The translations under genes and the position numbers were made by a program. Below, piece by piece: positions 1-11,500 of a stretch of DNA of 64,000 bases. Source of the DNA: Actinobaculum suis. GTDB taxonomy: Bacteria > Actinomycetota > Actinomycetes > Actinomycetales > Actinomycetaceae. Position 1 is the first letter of the stretch. Each line of letters opens with the position of its first letter. The notes beneath the pieces are model-generated. The model searched no databases and was not told the origin of the DNA. It saw only the letters and a list, made by a program, of their open reading frames with translations. The stretch is from assembly GCF_900102025.1 (NCBI RefSeq), contig NZ_FNAU01000002.1:186001-250000 (forward strand), read 5' to 3'.

Positions 1-3000
1 CACCAAATCCGGCACCTTCGAAGCGGCCACGGCGAACGCGGAACGGCACGTATCGCATTCCAGCCCCGGGCGCGGGCGCGAGGCCCCTTCCGTGCGGGTA
101 GCGGTCTCGGTCCGTTCGGCGATCACCAAGTCGGGATCGAGCGCAAATAGTGCTTCTTTACGTTCCCGGTGCGAGGTGGCGGCATCTGCCCCCGCAGGCG
201 TGCCCGAGTGCGGGTGGGAAGCCCAGCGGGAAGGGTTGTAGGCCCGCGCGTTTTGGGGGCGGATTTGGCGTAACAGGCCCCGTTCTGCCAGATGGTAGGC
301 AAGTTCGACGACGCACCTGCTGGCCTCATGCGGCCCCAAGCCTTTAATGTGTAATTGCCGCGCCGTCCACCGCGCGTACCGACCCTGCGGGGAAGCGAGC
401 GGGGAAACACACAGCCGTTCGGCAGCTTTATTCGAAAAGGGGCGGCCGGCCCGCGGAAATTCGGGGCCCCCACCGGGCGGGAAAGTAGGTATACCTTGGC
501 TGCGGGCCGAACGCCGGTTGAGCAGATACGTATCCGCATTGGCTTTCAGGTAGCTATCGAGCCACCTGTGGTAGATCCCGCCGCGCTCGCGAATAATTTC
601 CAGGAAGCCGCGCGCCCATTGGATGAGGGTTTCTGCGGAAATTTCGAAGCCTTCCAGGGTTTCAGGCAGGCCGGCCACCGCGGCTTGCGCGGCGGCTAAA
701 AGGCTCGGCTCGGTGGCATCCACAAAGGCGCCGGCCGTGCCGGTGAGCATGAGGGAGCGCGGCAGGTGGGATCTTTGCCCAAATTCTTGGGCCACATCGA
801 AGGAGATCCGTTCCCGGGCGAACCGTTCTGCCTTGCGGTGGGCGGAACGGTCTGCTTCCGTATCGGGTTCCCAATAGGGGCGGTAGGCCCGAATCTTGGC
901 GATATGGGCGGGTAATAGTTCGTAGCGGCGCCGGCATACTTGCGCATTGTGGGCTTTTTGTTTTTTACCGGCCACGCTGTTTGCGCTAACTTGGCGGCGT
1001 TCGATTTTCCCGGTGCGGTCCATCATTTGCCGGGTGAGTTCGGTTAGGGAAATTCCTTCTTCCGGGATGGCTTGGTAGATCAGGCCGCGGAAGGTGAAAA
1101 CATGGGAACGGTCTTGCACGAAGGCGGCGCGGTGGGCGGCGTCTTGCACCGAATCCGTGAAAACCAGGGTTTTCTTTTCGGAAGCGTCCAGTTCCGGTAA
1201 ACCAAACAGGTTCGAAAGCGCTACCGAAAGGAGGGTGGCGATGGAAGAACCAATATAACGGATCGAATCGGGTTCCCCGCAAGAAGGGCAGATTTCTTTA
1301 TTCGCCCGTTCTTCGCTGTCTTGGTGGGGAGCGTAGGTAACTACGGGAACTACTCGGGCGGTTTGGATATCTTCTTCGCTCGGTGCGGAGGTGAGGAGGT
1401 GTTTATTTTCGGCATCTAACCAGTAGTTGCAATTGGTAGCGTCACTAGTTTTGACGCCGGCAAAGGCCCGGCCTTCTTCCCGGGCTTGCCCGGCCGCGGC
1501 CTGGGCGTCCATGAGGGGGCGCTGTTTGCCACTGTTTTGGGCGCTGGAACGGCGGATTTCGGTGGCGTCTTCTACCAGTTCGGCTTCGCTGCCGGCCCGC
1601 AAAGAACCCATCCACCCGGCCCGCCCGCAATGCCGGCAATAGCAGGCAGGAAGCCAAGTGGCCGCATTATTGCTTTCTTCCAGCGGGCCATCGTCAGACC
1701 AGCGGAACAGTTTTTCCCCGGCTTCCGGTTCGCCAACCAAACGGTCCACGCGGGAAACTTCGCGGATCCACAAGTGTGTTTCCACGCCGGGTACCAGCAA
1801 ACGCAAGTGCGAATCCGCGGCGGTTACTACCGCGCGTAAGGAAGCCATAAATTCTAGGGCGTAGCCCATAAATAGTTCCGGTAGCGACTCCCCGGCCGCG
1901 TTTTCCGAACGGGCCGGAATCGCATATTCGGCCACAAACCTTTCGGTAAGCGAAGGCACCGCCCAGCGCTGGCGCCGATCATTTTCCGGTAGCGGTGCCG
2001 GCCTTTCCCGCAGCGGGGCCGGCCGGGCCGCCCACTGCAAAATATTCTTGAAAAGCGGGTGGAGCGCGTAGGCGCGCAAGAGCTCTTCCGGCGTAGGAGC
2101 GGCGCTGGTTTCTGGCAGGGTAGGTGCGGCGGTGGATTCTGCAGCGCTGGCTTCTGGGGTGCTGGCTCCTGGCCGGTGGGGCAAATGGGGCAGGTGGAGA
2201 ACATGCCGCGCAAATATTTCTTGTACAAAAGCGGCCCGCAATTCACCCGGGTCGGCAGTTTCTGTGTTTGCGGCCGTGCCGTTTTCGAAAGCTTCCATCG
2301 CCGCGCACACTTTGTGCATAGCTTCCCGGGCCGCCGCGGCATCAAACTCGGAAGCAAGCGGCTCCGCATCCGGCGCGGCGCCGGGCGTGCTGTTTTCCGC
2401 GCGGCCCGCGGTAACGGTATTGGGTGCGGTATCGGGAGTAGTGCTGGTAGCGGTATTGGCAGCGAGTTCGGCGCGGAGGCGGGCGGACCACCGTTCATAG
2501 TCCATGAGGTTTTCGCCTATTAGCGCCGAATCGGGGAAGGGCGTGCCGAATACGGTGTGTGCGAAATCGAGTACTTCGGAGGCTTTATCACCCAGGGTGG
2601 CAGAGGTAGCAACGGGAGTGATTGGCCCGAGCGGTACGTGCGGGTCCGGGAACCTATCGGGAGCGAAATCGCGCAGGCGGAGCCCGAGCCGCCGTAGCAG
2701 GAGGGCAACATCGGTGCCTTGCGCGCCGTCATAAGTGTGGAATTCGTCGAGCACGATGTATTGCAACGATTGGGCGGATAGTTCCCAGAGGGGCTGGTCG
2801 TCGTCTCGCAACAAAAGCTGATCGAGCATTTTGTAGTTCGTCAACAAAATATCTGGCGGGTCTACGCGCATGGCCGCGCGGCTGCTGATCAAGTGTGTGG
2901 AAGTGGCGCGCTGGCGTTGCTGCGTGGTGGCACCCGTATAAATACCGCCGCGAAGGCCGTGCAAACGTTTATCTTCGGCAAGGAGGCGGGCCAGGCGGCT

Positions 3001-3471
3001 TTCTTGGTCGGCGGCAAGTGCGTTCATCGGGTAGATAATGATCGCTTTGATACCGCCAATGCCGGCGTTTCTGGCGCGCAGCGCGTGGTCGATAATCGGG
3101 TAGAGGAAGGCCTCCGTTTTTCCAGAACCGGTACCGGTAGCCACGATGGTCGGCTGCGGGCCGGTGCCGGAAGGATTGGCAGCATCGGAACGCAACCGGG
3201 CGAAAGCACGCGCCTGGTGACTGTAGGGCTGGAAACCTTCCGGAAGCCAGCTCAAAGGCTGGGTGGCAGATGTACCGTTTTCTGGGGCGGGCTGGTAGGG
3301 CAGGCGGACGCGGACGAAGGGGCCATGGAACATGCCGTCTACCGGGTCCGTCAGGAAATCTTCCAGGGCTTGGGAAGTGGCCGGATCGTTCAGCGTGAAA
3401 GAACTCGTAAGGTATTCGGAGATCCCCGCCTCAATGCTTTTAGCGGCCCCTATCGGATTTAGCATCGCCAT
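1..3471 (-). CDS. Large DEAD/DEAH-box helicase of a DISARM-like defence operon, 3' end outside window
   Basis: An open frame of 1,157 codons starts with ATG at 3471, two bases after the methyltransferase stop, and is still open at the left edge. Reading the minus strand I see a superfamily 2 helicase: Walker A GTGSGKTE near residue 113, the DEAH-type motif DEFHTYDGAQGTD near 240, SATLG near 290, a Cys-rich cluster (CYCRHCG) near 608 and a C-terminal helicase-domain motif FTDSVQDAAHRA near 770. Another CxxC pair lies close to the edge. This layout is typical of giant helicases that end in a DUF1998-like domain. It is probably co-transcribed with the two genes before it. It could be a DrmA-like protein of DISARM or a DruE-like helicase; the missing C-terminus and downstream genes prevent a choice. 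Confidence 0.8.
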   Translation of the reverse strand, partial: MAMLNPIGAAKSIEAGISEYLTSSFTLNDPATSQALEDFLTDPVDGMFHGPFVRVRLPYQPAPENGTSATQPLSWLPEGFQPYSHQARAFARLRSDAANPSGTGPQPTIVATGTGSGKTEAFLYPIIDHALRARNAGIGGIKAIIIYPMNALAADQESRLARLLAEDKRLHGLRGGIYTGATTQQRQRATSTHLISSRAAMRVDPPDILLTNYKMLDQLLLRDDDQPLWELSAQSLQYIVLDEFHTYDGAQGTDVALLLRRLGLRLRDFAPDRFPDPHVPLGPITPVATSATLGDKASEVLDFAHTVFGTPFPDSALIGENLMDYERWSARLRAELAANTATSTTPDTAPNTVTAGRAENSTPGAAPDAEPLASEFDAAAAREAMHKVCAAMEAFENGTAANTETADPGELRAAFVQEIFARHVLHLPHLPHRPGASTPEASAAESTAAPTLPETSAAPTPEELLRAYALHPLFKNILQWAARPAPLRERPAPLPENDRRQRWAVPSLTERFVAEYAIPARSENAAGESLPELFMGYALEFMASLRAVVTAADSHLRLLVPGVETHLWIREVSRVDRLVGEPEAGEKLFRWSDDGPLEESNNAATWLPACYCRHCGRAGWMGSLRAGSEAELVEDATEIRRSSAQNSGKQRPLMDAQAAAGQAREEGRAFAGVKTSDATNCNYWLDAENKHLLTSAPSEEDIQTARVVPVVTYAPHQDSEERANKEICPSCGEPDSIRYIGSSIATLLSVALSNLFGLPELDASEKKTLVFTDSVQDAAHRAAFVQDRSHVFTFRGLIYQAIPEEGISLTELTRQMMDRTGKIERRQVSANSVAGKKQKAHNAQVCRRRYELLPAHIAKIRAYRPYWEPDTEADRSAHRKAERFARERISFDVAQEFGQRSHLPRSLMLTGTAGAFVDATEPSLLAAAQAAVAGLPETLEGFEISAETLIQWARGFLEIIRERGGIYHRWLDSYLKANADTYLLNRRSARSQGIPTFPPGGGPEFPRAGRPFSNKAAERLCVSPLASPQGRYARWTARQLHIKGLGPHEASRCVVELAYHLAERGLLRQIRPQNARAYNPSRWASHPHSGTPAGADAATSHRERKEALFALDPDLVIAERTETATRTEGASRPRPGLECDTCRSAFAVAASKVPDLV

Positions 3472-3473
3472 AG

Positions 3474-6400
3474 CTACCGATCACCATCCTCGTTTGGCCT
3501 AATAGACGCGTTTGGCTTAGGAGAAAGCAGATTTGCGGGCTGTGCCGCCGCATCTTCTTGCCGTGCCGCCTTGTTTTCTTTCTGTGTGGCAACGCCCTGC
3601 CAGTATTCATAAGCTTTTCGCATATCGGCTTCGCGGTCCAAAACCCGGAAAGGATATTCGAATACGTAAGTGACGCCGGATTGCGGGTGCACCCAGGTAC
3701 GGGCTTCCTCGCTGAGCGTGCCTCCTTCGCCGCTATCTATAGCGGAACGTTCGGCCCGGGCGATGTTGTTTTCTACTAGCCGGCCATTAGCGTCATAGAA
3801 ATCAGCTTCGTCGTAACGCATTCGCATTACCGGGAACTGGGTGCGGTAAATCGAACACAGCTCATCGGCCGTGACTCCGAAATTGATTGCCGCGATCGCA
3901 TCAATGTCAATTTGGGCTTTCCGGCGTTCTGCCGCGTTCCGGATTGGCACCTCCGGGGTCCAAGGTTCACCCGTGCAGGTTTCCCACAGATCGGCATAAG
4001 CAGAGGTCAAGCAGTTGAGCCGCAAATAAATCCGCGCCGCGTCATCCAGGAGAGGAGAATCCCCGAGGGGGAGGTTTTCGAGGTTTTCAAAATTGATGTG
4101 TCCTCGCCCCATAGAACGAGCCAGAAAATCGACTAGGAATGACGAAGAGAGGGCCCCAACACACACTTCAATAAGGTTCCGTACTGGACCAGCAGAATTA
4201 ACGATGTGAATGTGTGCGGTCCCGGGTGGAATAATTGCAGACTGGAGTGTCCGCGCACCCGTTGTAGAACCAACATATTCTCGCCAGGCAATGCGGTAGA
4301 AAGACCGCACGGGTTGCTGTGTGCCGTTGATTTTCCAGGTGCCGTAGTCGGCGGCGTAGGAATCCTTTTCCGGATCGGGTTGATACCCGGTGGCAGGGAT
4401 GAAATCGCTCGGAATTGCTTCGAGATCGATTTCTGTCCAGTCGAGATTGTTTCGTAGAGTCTCGTTCGGCTGTTTTTGTATGGGCAGGGAGATGCCGAGG
4501 TGTGGGCCTTGCAAGATAACGTCTTCCCAAGAATCCGGCACTGCCCAGCCGCGATCAAAATAGCCCTTGGTTTTATCGCTCTTTTCGTGCCAACCACTAG
4601 AAGCGTACAGTTCTAGCCTGCTGATCCGGGGTTGTTGAGCAAGTTTTTCGAGAACCTTGGCGGCATCACGGTTAACCGTATAGACCATGCGGGTATCCAA
4701 AACCGGGGTTTCCGGGCCTTCCATGACATCATGCCAAACTTGGAGTTCGTTCTGGTCTACCTGGATGATGCGATCACGATGGGGGCGCAGATCCCACTGG
4801 TTCTCATCATTTTTGATACCGGGAGCCGGGCCAGAACCATCATGCCGCAAAGAATCTACAACAGTTTGCGGGTGGTAGAGGGATACGGCTTGTAGGAAAC
4901 TAGGGAGCTCTAATGGATTCCCGTAGACATGAACACCGTAGGAAACCAGGTGGTGTATATCAAATAGGGATAGTTCATTGACGAACTGCCAATGCCGGCG
5001 CAGGCGCAAATAAGCTTCGCGGCGCAGTGTTGCTGCCCCAACTTCGCCGAAGTGGGATTCGGGATGGATGAGCGACACAATGCCAGTAGGTGCCTGGTTG
5101 GCCCAAGTGCGCTCCATGAACCCGCGATATAGGTCAGGTTGTTGATTGACCAGATGCGGGTATTCGGGCGTGGAAGAAAGATAGGCGGAGGTAGCGGCGG
5201 TTTCAGCCATGGAATCAACCAAAGCTTTCCTTCCGGCGGGAGTTGCCAAAATAGGTTCGCGCCATTCTCTCTTCTTAGCTTGAGTGGCGCGTTTGAAGAT
5301 AGCGAACCGAGGATCAAACTCGGCCAACACGCCATCTTCGTCGCTAAGAGGCCGCACCCAGGGCGGGTTGCCGACCTGTAGGTCAAAACCGCCGCGCGCA
5401 AAAACAGTGGCAAAGTCTAGATCCCAGTGGAAGAAACCCTGCTGAGCGGCAATAGACTCTACTGTTTGCAGCCACGGATGTGCGGCAATAATCTCCGGAA
5501 CGGAGAGTTGCACGCCGCCGGTAGAAATGGCCAGGCTCTCGGCTGCGGCTAGTTCCTCCCAATCCATTCCGGCCACCAGATCAGGCCCAGCTTCACGGTA
5601 GTCACGAAGCTGTGTTGGCCTGATATTACGGGCATAATCAGCCTGCCCCAAAATGGCTTCGAGCGTATCCAACCACTCATCTACCGAAGGCGGAGCCGGA
5701 ACCCGAGAACCAGACTGCTGGCGAACGTTCTGGTTGGCTGCGCCGCTATTGTTCTCTTCCTGCTCTTCCTGCGGGTTACCCACTACAGAGAAAAGAGTTC
5801 CAGCATCCTTAGGTGCGGCGGTTTCGTCAAGGTTTAGAGGCCAGAACCAGAGAGCACACCACGCGTCCATAACCAGCCGGAGCCGCCCATAAGCACCGGA
5901 AGTGTTTTCAAAAAGTTCCGCCTCGATTTGCTCACGGGAAACGGCCTGGGTGTGGGTGGGGGTTTGGCGGCCCCACAAGGGAATATCGCGATGTACTTGC
6001 TGTTCGGCAATTTCTATGCGGCGCAACGCGAATCTCCACAGGATCTCCACCCGCTCCGAAAGCCCAGCTAAGCGGCGTAACTGTTTCGCCGTGAATTTGC
6101 GTTGCACGCTCCGCCGCCAGGTGCGCAGCTCCCGAATAGAATCTCCGGCATATTTGGAAAGGCCTTTCGCCTCCACTGCCGAACCCCAACCTTTAGAAGG
6201 CAACAAGAAGTGGAAAATGCGTTGAGTATCCGAATCCCCGCTCACCAAATCTTCAGTATCAAGCCTGGCACCACTATCAGCATCACTACCGCCAGCGGCT
6301 AATTCTTGCGGGCTACCAAAAGTGAGGCGCGAACGCTTGGCCGGCTCATGCAAATAGGCTCCGCTAGCCACTTGGGAAGGAGCATATGTTGCATGCAAAG

Positions 6401-8576
6401 CACCGATTAGAGAGTTGCCGCGCCGCAAACGCAAACCAAACCAAGGCGCTTGCAGACCCGCCGTCATCGTATCTAACCAGAGCGAAATTTCGGCAAGCTC
6501 TACCGCGGTGGCATTCAAATCCACCCCATACACCTGATGCAAGGCAATATAGGATTTCACTTGCTGAAGTTCGCGCGTATAAGAATCCGCCGGAATAGAT
6601 TCGCCCAACTCTTCTTGCCGAAGGTCTAAATAGAGGGTGGCAAGCTGGCGTACCGCCTCCACGGCGAAGGCCCCGCTCCCGAGGGCTGGTTCGCAAATAT
6701 CAAGCTGAAGAATATCTTCAGCCCGCGTGATCGTACCCGCGGCCCGGAGTTCCGCAATAGCTTGACCAACCGTGAACTCGGTGAGCACCTGCGGGGTATA
6801 AAACGAAGCCGAACGTTCCCGATCGCGAGAAGACTGCCGGAACACGAAACTGCCCCGCCGGTGAATCCGCCGGGTAGAAACCAGCTCCCCAGCAGAAGAG
6901 CGCTGGGTGGACATAACAATCGACTCTTCTGGCAAATCATCGATTTTGTCCAGGCTTACCAGCCACGACCCCTTATCGGCTTCCCCATTCGGAGCAACTT
7001 CTACGAGGTCTTCTGCGGCCACCAACCCCCGGTAAGACATGAGACCTTCATACACTTGGCCAAGCTCGGAAACCCCCAGGGAAGCATAAGAAATAAACCC
7101 GCGGTCTTGTTTGGCCGTTTCCGGAGTGAGCAATAGATTCGTGAGCACATCCGTAAGTGCCCGGTTAGAAAGCTTGACCCCATCAATCAGCGGAGTAGCC
7201 GCAGGCAAAAACAGATCCGCCGATAGCGCCTCGAATCGCAAACCCGGCAAGGAATCATCCGGGCTAGCCGGGGAAGAATTATTGCCCTCGTTGACGAGGC
7301 GGAAAAGAATTTGCAGGGAATCATACAAGTGTGTGCCCTGCTCTTCTGCCACCGAGGCAGGTGCCTCCAGAATCAAATCCCGCAACCGGGAAAGGCTATA
7401 CCCGGCCTGATAGTCCGGATCGCCCACTGGCAAAATCTGCAATTCCGGGGAAGCTTCCGCAAACAGCAAGAACAAAATCCGGTACAAATACCGCAGGGCC
7501 TGGCGGGCCAAATCATCCCCATCCACACTGGCCGGATCTGGAAGCACAGTGGCGCTGCCAACGGAACCTGAAAGCGCGCTAGTAGCGTCGGCAGAAGTAG
7601 CGTCGGCAGAAGTAGCGTCGGCAGAAGTAGCGTCGGCAGGATTAGCGCCGGCAGAAGTAGCGTCGGCGGAGACACCAGCGCCAGCGGAGATAGCAGCGCC
7701 GGCGGCAGGGCGGTGTTGGGCACGGAGGCGGTCAAGTACGTCATTGCCGATAATCTCAATCGAATCCCGTACCGCCCCGCGCAAAGACTCCGAAACTTTC
7801 ATGGAGTGGTTCACCGCGGCCTCCCGCGCCTGCGACCACCAGCAATTACCTTCCGCATCCTGGGAAGTGTTTTCAAAGGCCAGGGCGGCCACTACGTGCC
7901 GCAATTCGCCTTTCACGCGTTCGTCTTGCCGCTCCACCGCCAAAGCCACATTGATAGCCAAATATCGGCCCTGCGCCCAAGTTTCCCGTTCCCCTAAAAC
8001 CACCCACTGGCCGGCAAACAAAACCGCGAAGGCCGGTTCCAAATCAGACAGAAAGGCCTGCCCCACAGCTTTGAAAACGTCTTGATAAACAATATGCGGG
8101 CTGTCTTTTTCCCGCACCGGCAAAACCAGACTGCCCAAAGCTTCCGGAGTATCCAAGAACGGCAAATTTACCGCCAAAACGCCATGCCGATAACTGCCCT
8201 GCATGGTAACCAGTTGGCCCGGTGCGCTAAACCTAAGCGGTTCCTGGGTTTCCGTATAGCCAAAAGCACGGCGCAATAACCGGTTAGCCTGCGCCGTTCC
8301 CGGCTGCTCAGCATCACCGGCCGGTACCGGGCTTTCCGGGCCGGTATTTATACCGGCGTGGGCAACGGCGTCGTTCCGTTCTTCAACTTGCGGCAACACT
8401 AACGCCAGCTCGGAACGCACCGCAGAAAACCGCTCCCACGGATTACCCGGATACTCTTCCCACTCCTTACGGCGGGCATTTACCAGGTTTTCGAAAGTTT
8501 CCCCGCGATCAGAAGTGGTGAGGTAGTAGTCGGAAATCCATTCGTCGATGTTTGCGAAGGAATCAAAGCTAGCCAA
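3474..8576 (-). CDS. Giant adenine-specific DNA methyltransferase (DrmMI/PglX-like)
   Basis: A 1,700-residue protein. It starts with TTG at 8576, inside the end of the SNF2 helicase gene; a strong GGAGG ribosome site seven bases upstream supports this start. A SAM-binding motif I (EPALGSGAF) lies near residue 632, followed by VYGVDLNATAVELA, and the catalytic NPPW motif of N6-adenine methyltransferases lies near residue 1070 (GFDLQVGNPPWV). About 440 residues separate the two motifs, so a large insert or target-recognition region lies between them. The first 600 residues resemble the long N-terminal regions of BREX/DISARM methylases. No nuclease motif is evident. An ADATS pentapeptide repeat near residues 310-332 is encoded by a 15-bp tandem repeat. 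It would mark self DNA or act as part of a defence complex (inference from family and neighbours). Confidence 0.82.
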   Translation of the reverse strand: MASFDSFANIDEWISDYYLTTSDRGETFENLVNARRKEWEEYPGNPWERFSAVRSELALVLPQVEERNDAVAHAGINTGPESPVPAGDAEQPGTAQANRLLRRAFGYTETQEPLRFSAPGQLVTMQGSYRHGVLAVNLPFLDTPEALGSLVLPVREKDSPHIVYQDVFKAVGQAFLSDLEPAFAVLFAGQWVVLGERETWAQGRYLAINVALAVERQDERVKGELRHVVAALAFENTSQDAEGNCWWSQAREAAVNHSMKVSESLRGAVRDSIEIIGNDVLDRLRAQHRPAAGAAISAGAGVSADATSAGANPADATSADATSADATSADATSALSGSVGSATVLPDPASVDGDDLARQALRYLYRILFLLFAEASPELQILPVGDPDYQAGYSLSRLRDLILEAPASVAEEQGTHLYDSLQILFRLVNEGNNSSPASPDDSLPGLRFEALSADLFLPAATPLIDGVKLSNRALTDVLTNLLLTPETAKQDRGFISYASLGVSELGQVYEGLMSYRGLVAAEDLVEVAPNGEADKGSWLVSLDKIDDLPEESIVMSTQRSSAGELVSTRRIHRRGSFVFRQSSRDRERSASFYTPQVLTEFTVGQAIAELRAAGTITRAEDILQLDICEPALGSGAFAVEAVRQLATLYLDLRQEELGESIPADSYTRELQQVKSYIALHQVYGVDLNATAVELAEISLWLDTMTAGLQAPWFGLRLRRGNSLIGALHATYAPSQVASGAYLHEPAKRSRLTFGSPQELAAGGSDADSGARLDTEDLVSGDSDTQRIFHFLLPSKGWGSAVEAKGLSKYAGDSIRELRTWRRSVQRKFTAKQLRRLAGLSERVEILWRFALRRIEIAEQQVHRDIPLWGRQTPTHTQAVSREQIEAELFENTSGAYGRLRLVMDAWCALWFWPLNLDETAAPKDAGTLFSVVGNPQEEQEENNSGAANQNVRQQSGSRVPAPPSVDEWLDTLEAILGQADYARNIRPTQLRDYREAGPDLVAGMDWEELAAAESLAISTGGVQLSVPEIIAAHPWLQTVESIAAQQGFFHWDLDFATVFARGGFDLQVGNPPWVRPLSDEDGVLAEFDPRFAIFKRATQAKKREWREPILATPAGRKALVDSMAETAATSAYLSSTPEYPHLVNQQPDLYRGFMERTWANQAPTGIVSLIHPESHFGEVGAATLRREAYLRLRRHWQFVNELSLFDIHHLVSYGVHVYGNPLELPSFLQAVSLYHPQTVVDSLRHDGSGPAPGIKNDENQWDLRPHRDRIIQVDQNELQVWHDVMEGPETPVLDTRMVYTVNRDAAKVLEKLAQQPRISRLELYASSGWHEKSDKTKGYFDRGWAVPDSWEDVILQGPHLGISLPIQKQPNETLRNNLDWTEIDLEAIPSDFIPATGYQPDPEKDSYAADYGTWKINGTQQPVRSFYRIAWREYVGSTTGARTLQSAIIPPGTAHIHIVNSAGPVRNLIEVCVGALSSSFLVDFLARSMGRGHINFENLENLPLGDSPLLDDAARIYLRLNCLTSAYADLWETCTGEPWTPEVPIRNAAERRKAQIDIDAIAAINFGVTADELCSIYRTQFPVMRMRYDEADFYDANGRLVENNIARAERSAIDSGEGGTLSEEARTWVHPQSGVTYVFEYPFRVLDREADMRKAYEYWQGVATQKENKAARQEDAAAQPANLLSPKPNASIRPNEDGDR
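7579..7645. repeat. 15-bp in-frame tandem repeat inside the methyltransferase gene
   Basis: About four and a half nearly perfect 15-bp units (core GTAGCGTCGGCAGAA on the plus strand) encode ADATS repeats in the methyltransferase. Because the unit is a multiple of three, copy-number change would lengthen or shorten a linker without breaking the frame. Confidence 0.85.
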
Positions 8577-11500
8577 GGTGTACCTCCGGGTAAAGCAGAA
8601 GCAGGGGACGGACCGTGAGCCGGTCAGGTTGTAAAGAATCAGCCAGTTCGCGTTCGCGCTGGATCTCCTTAGCGGTACGAATCACGCGCTGCGTACTATG
8701 GCCCGCACGTTGAACTTGCCAAGCATCAGCCCGCGCCCGCCACGAATCCAAGCGCTTTTGCGCATTTTTCTGGTTCGCCTCCAAAGTATTATTCGCCAAA
8801 GTTTCAGCGCTCCGCACGGCCTGGATGATCAACTCTTTAGCCCCGGCCAGATCTTCCGGTGCAAGTTCACCCGGGTTCACTGCTTCCTCAGAAATCTCGT
8901 GTTCGCGCAACCAGGAATACGGATTGGCAATCGTTTGCGGGAACATCGTGCCCCCGTAATGCTGCGCGGCCACAAAAGAACGTGCCACCACCTGGCCCAA
9001 ACGGTTCGAAATCGTGGCTACCAAAAGCACGCACGGTTCCGAAATCTGCGGACTCACCGCCGCGGTAATCGTCGGCTTGGTAGAAGCATCGGACGCCAAA
9101 GCCCGATCGGCAGCCCACTGGGTTACCGGATGCAAAGGCCCCAGATAATGCACGGCCGGCCAGGTGGTATGCGAAATACCTTCCCGCGCCTCCCGCAAAG
9201 AAGCATTCGCACGGTCGGGCCGGGTAGCCAATGCAAGTTTCGTTTTCACCCCGCGCTCAGCCACATAATCTTGCGGCAAAAAGTCTAAACGCCGAGCCAA
9301 ATCACGCGGCGGGGTCAAAGAAATAACGCCCTCCTGTGCGTGAATCTCCAGCCCCACCCCGCCCTCGCTGAGCGGCTTGCGGGAAACCTGGTCAAAACCT
9401 TCCTCCAAAGCGCTCACCAAATAATCGGCTTCCGTGCGGTACAAACTGCGCGGCACCGGGCGCGCAAAAGATTTCGACGCCGCTGGCTCGGCTAGCCCCG
9501 CGGCGGGCGCGGGCGAGGCGGCAGTGGCAGGTTGAGCGGCGGCTGGTTGCGCGGTGGCAGTGGCCGGTTGCGGGGCGGCAGTGGGTGCGGTGGGCGTGGG
9601 CGTGGCGGGCGTGGCGGGTGCGGGCGCGGGCGCTTGCGGGCGGTCTTCGGGGCGCAGCAAAGACAGCAGGAAAACATCGGGGTCCTGCGTGGTAGTACCC
9701 ACGGTTTCGCAGGCTTTGGCCACGGCCTGTTCCGGATCGGGTACGGCCTCATCCAGGTCTACTTCTCCGGCCAGGACCTGCCGTATTTCTTTTTCTTCGG
9801 CCTCGACCGAAGTTTTCCCCATGAGCAGGGACGCATCGCCAAGCACGCGCGTGGCTTCGTGTTCGCGTTCGATAAGCCTTTCAAAAACGCGTAGTTCGCC
9901 GGCCAGGGAATCATCTGCAGGATCGAGCAGGAGGGCGGCGATGCGCGGGGATTCGAGCTGGCCATAACGGTCGATGCGCCCATTGCGCTGCTGGATGCGA
10001 ATCAGCGACCACGGCACGTCGAAATGAATCAGATCGTGGCAGCGCAGGTGCAAATTCACGCCCTCGGAAGCAATATCGCCGGTCACGAGCACGCGGATGG
10101 GCGAATCGGCGCGTTTGAAATCGTCAATAATCCGCATTTGCTCTTCATCAGAAAGCCCGCCGTGCATGATCTCCACGGCGCCTTTCCCTAACTTGAGCTG
10201 CTTTTCCAGATTTTCTTGGATCCACCGCAAGGTAGCGTTACGTTCCGAAAAGACCACGGCCCGGGTTTCTTTGCCGCGGCCCACCCCGATCTCTTCCAGA
10301 TAAGTAATGAGCCGTTGCAACTTCGCGGACTTATCCGGCGTTACCTGTTCCGCCACAGCGCGCAAATCTGCCAAGGCTTGGCGTTCTTCCGGATCCTGGG
10401 CGGCCTTGCGGCGATTGTCCACCGTTTCGATGAGCGCGGCCGGAGAAGACAGCGCGGCCTTAAACAATGTCCACGGGAAAAGCTTTTCCACCCCGGAAAT
10501 ACCGCTGCTGCGAGAACCAGTACGTGAAGCGGGCGCGGCGGCGTCGTCGGCAGTGGAAGTAGCGGTGCCCGCGGTGGGGCTAGATTCAGCGGGGGCAGCG
10601 GCGCCAGCAGTGGAAGTAGCGGTGCCCGCGGTGGGGCTAGCTTCAGCGGGCGCGGCGACGTCGGCAGTGGAAGTGGCGCGTGAAGCGGGCAGCCAGCGTT
10701 CGGAAAGTTCGCGCAACACGGCGTTTTCTTCCGGAGAAGCGGGGACGAGGATATTACGCGGTTCGGAGCGCGGCGCCCAGCGCGAGCCGACCTCACGGGC
10801 CACTTCCGGGCTATTGCGATGCCGGCGCACGATCAGCTTGCTGGCTTCTTCCACTTGGATGGAACCGTTTGGGAGTACCACCATGGAATCGAGCATGGAA
10901 AGAATTTCGGTGAAGGAACGCGGGTCACCATTGTGCGGGGTGGCGGAGGCGAGGATAAGGGCGTCCGTGCGGGAGGCGATGAGGCGGGCCAGCTGGTTGT
11001 TTTGGGTGCCCGGATTGGAAGCATTGTGGATTTCGTCGATCACGGCGGCATCCCAGCGCACTTTGCCCAGCTGGGCGCGGTAGCGCGGGGATTTCAAAGT
11101 GTCGATAGAAACGATTACGCGCGGATAGTAAGTGAAAGGGTTACGGGAGGCAGGCAGTTTTTGCCGCACCCGCTGAATTCCCGCAGAATCGAGCCGCACC
11201 AGCGGGATCGCAAACCTGGCCCACAGTTCTTGCTGGGTTTGTTCCATCATGTGTTTCGGGGTCACCACGATAATTCGTTCCCCGCGCCCGCGTGCAATCA
11301 GCTCGCCCAGGATCATGCCGATCTCGATCGTCTTCCCCAGGCCCACGGCGTCGGCCAACAAAATACGAGGGCGGATCGAATCCGAATCGAGAATTTTTTC
11401 CACGGCCGCGAGCTGGTAATCGAGCGGATCGGCAAGCATCCGGTCCGCCACCGTGAAGGAGCGTTCATCGAGGGGAACCGGGATTTGCCGCAAAGCAGAT

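Noticed and set aside
1854-2498. 214-residue minus-strand frame
   Set aside because: It overlaps, in another frame, the open helicase frame whose motifs continue through this stretch.
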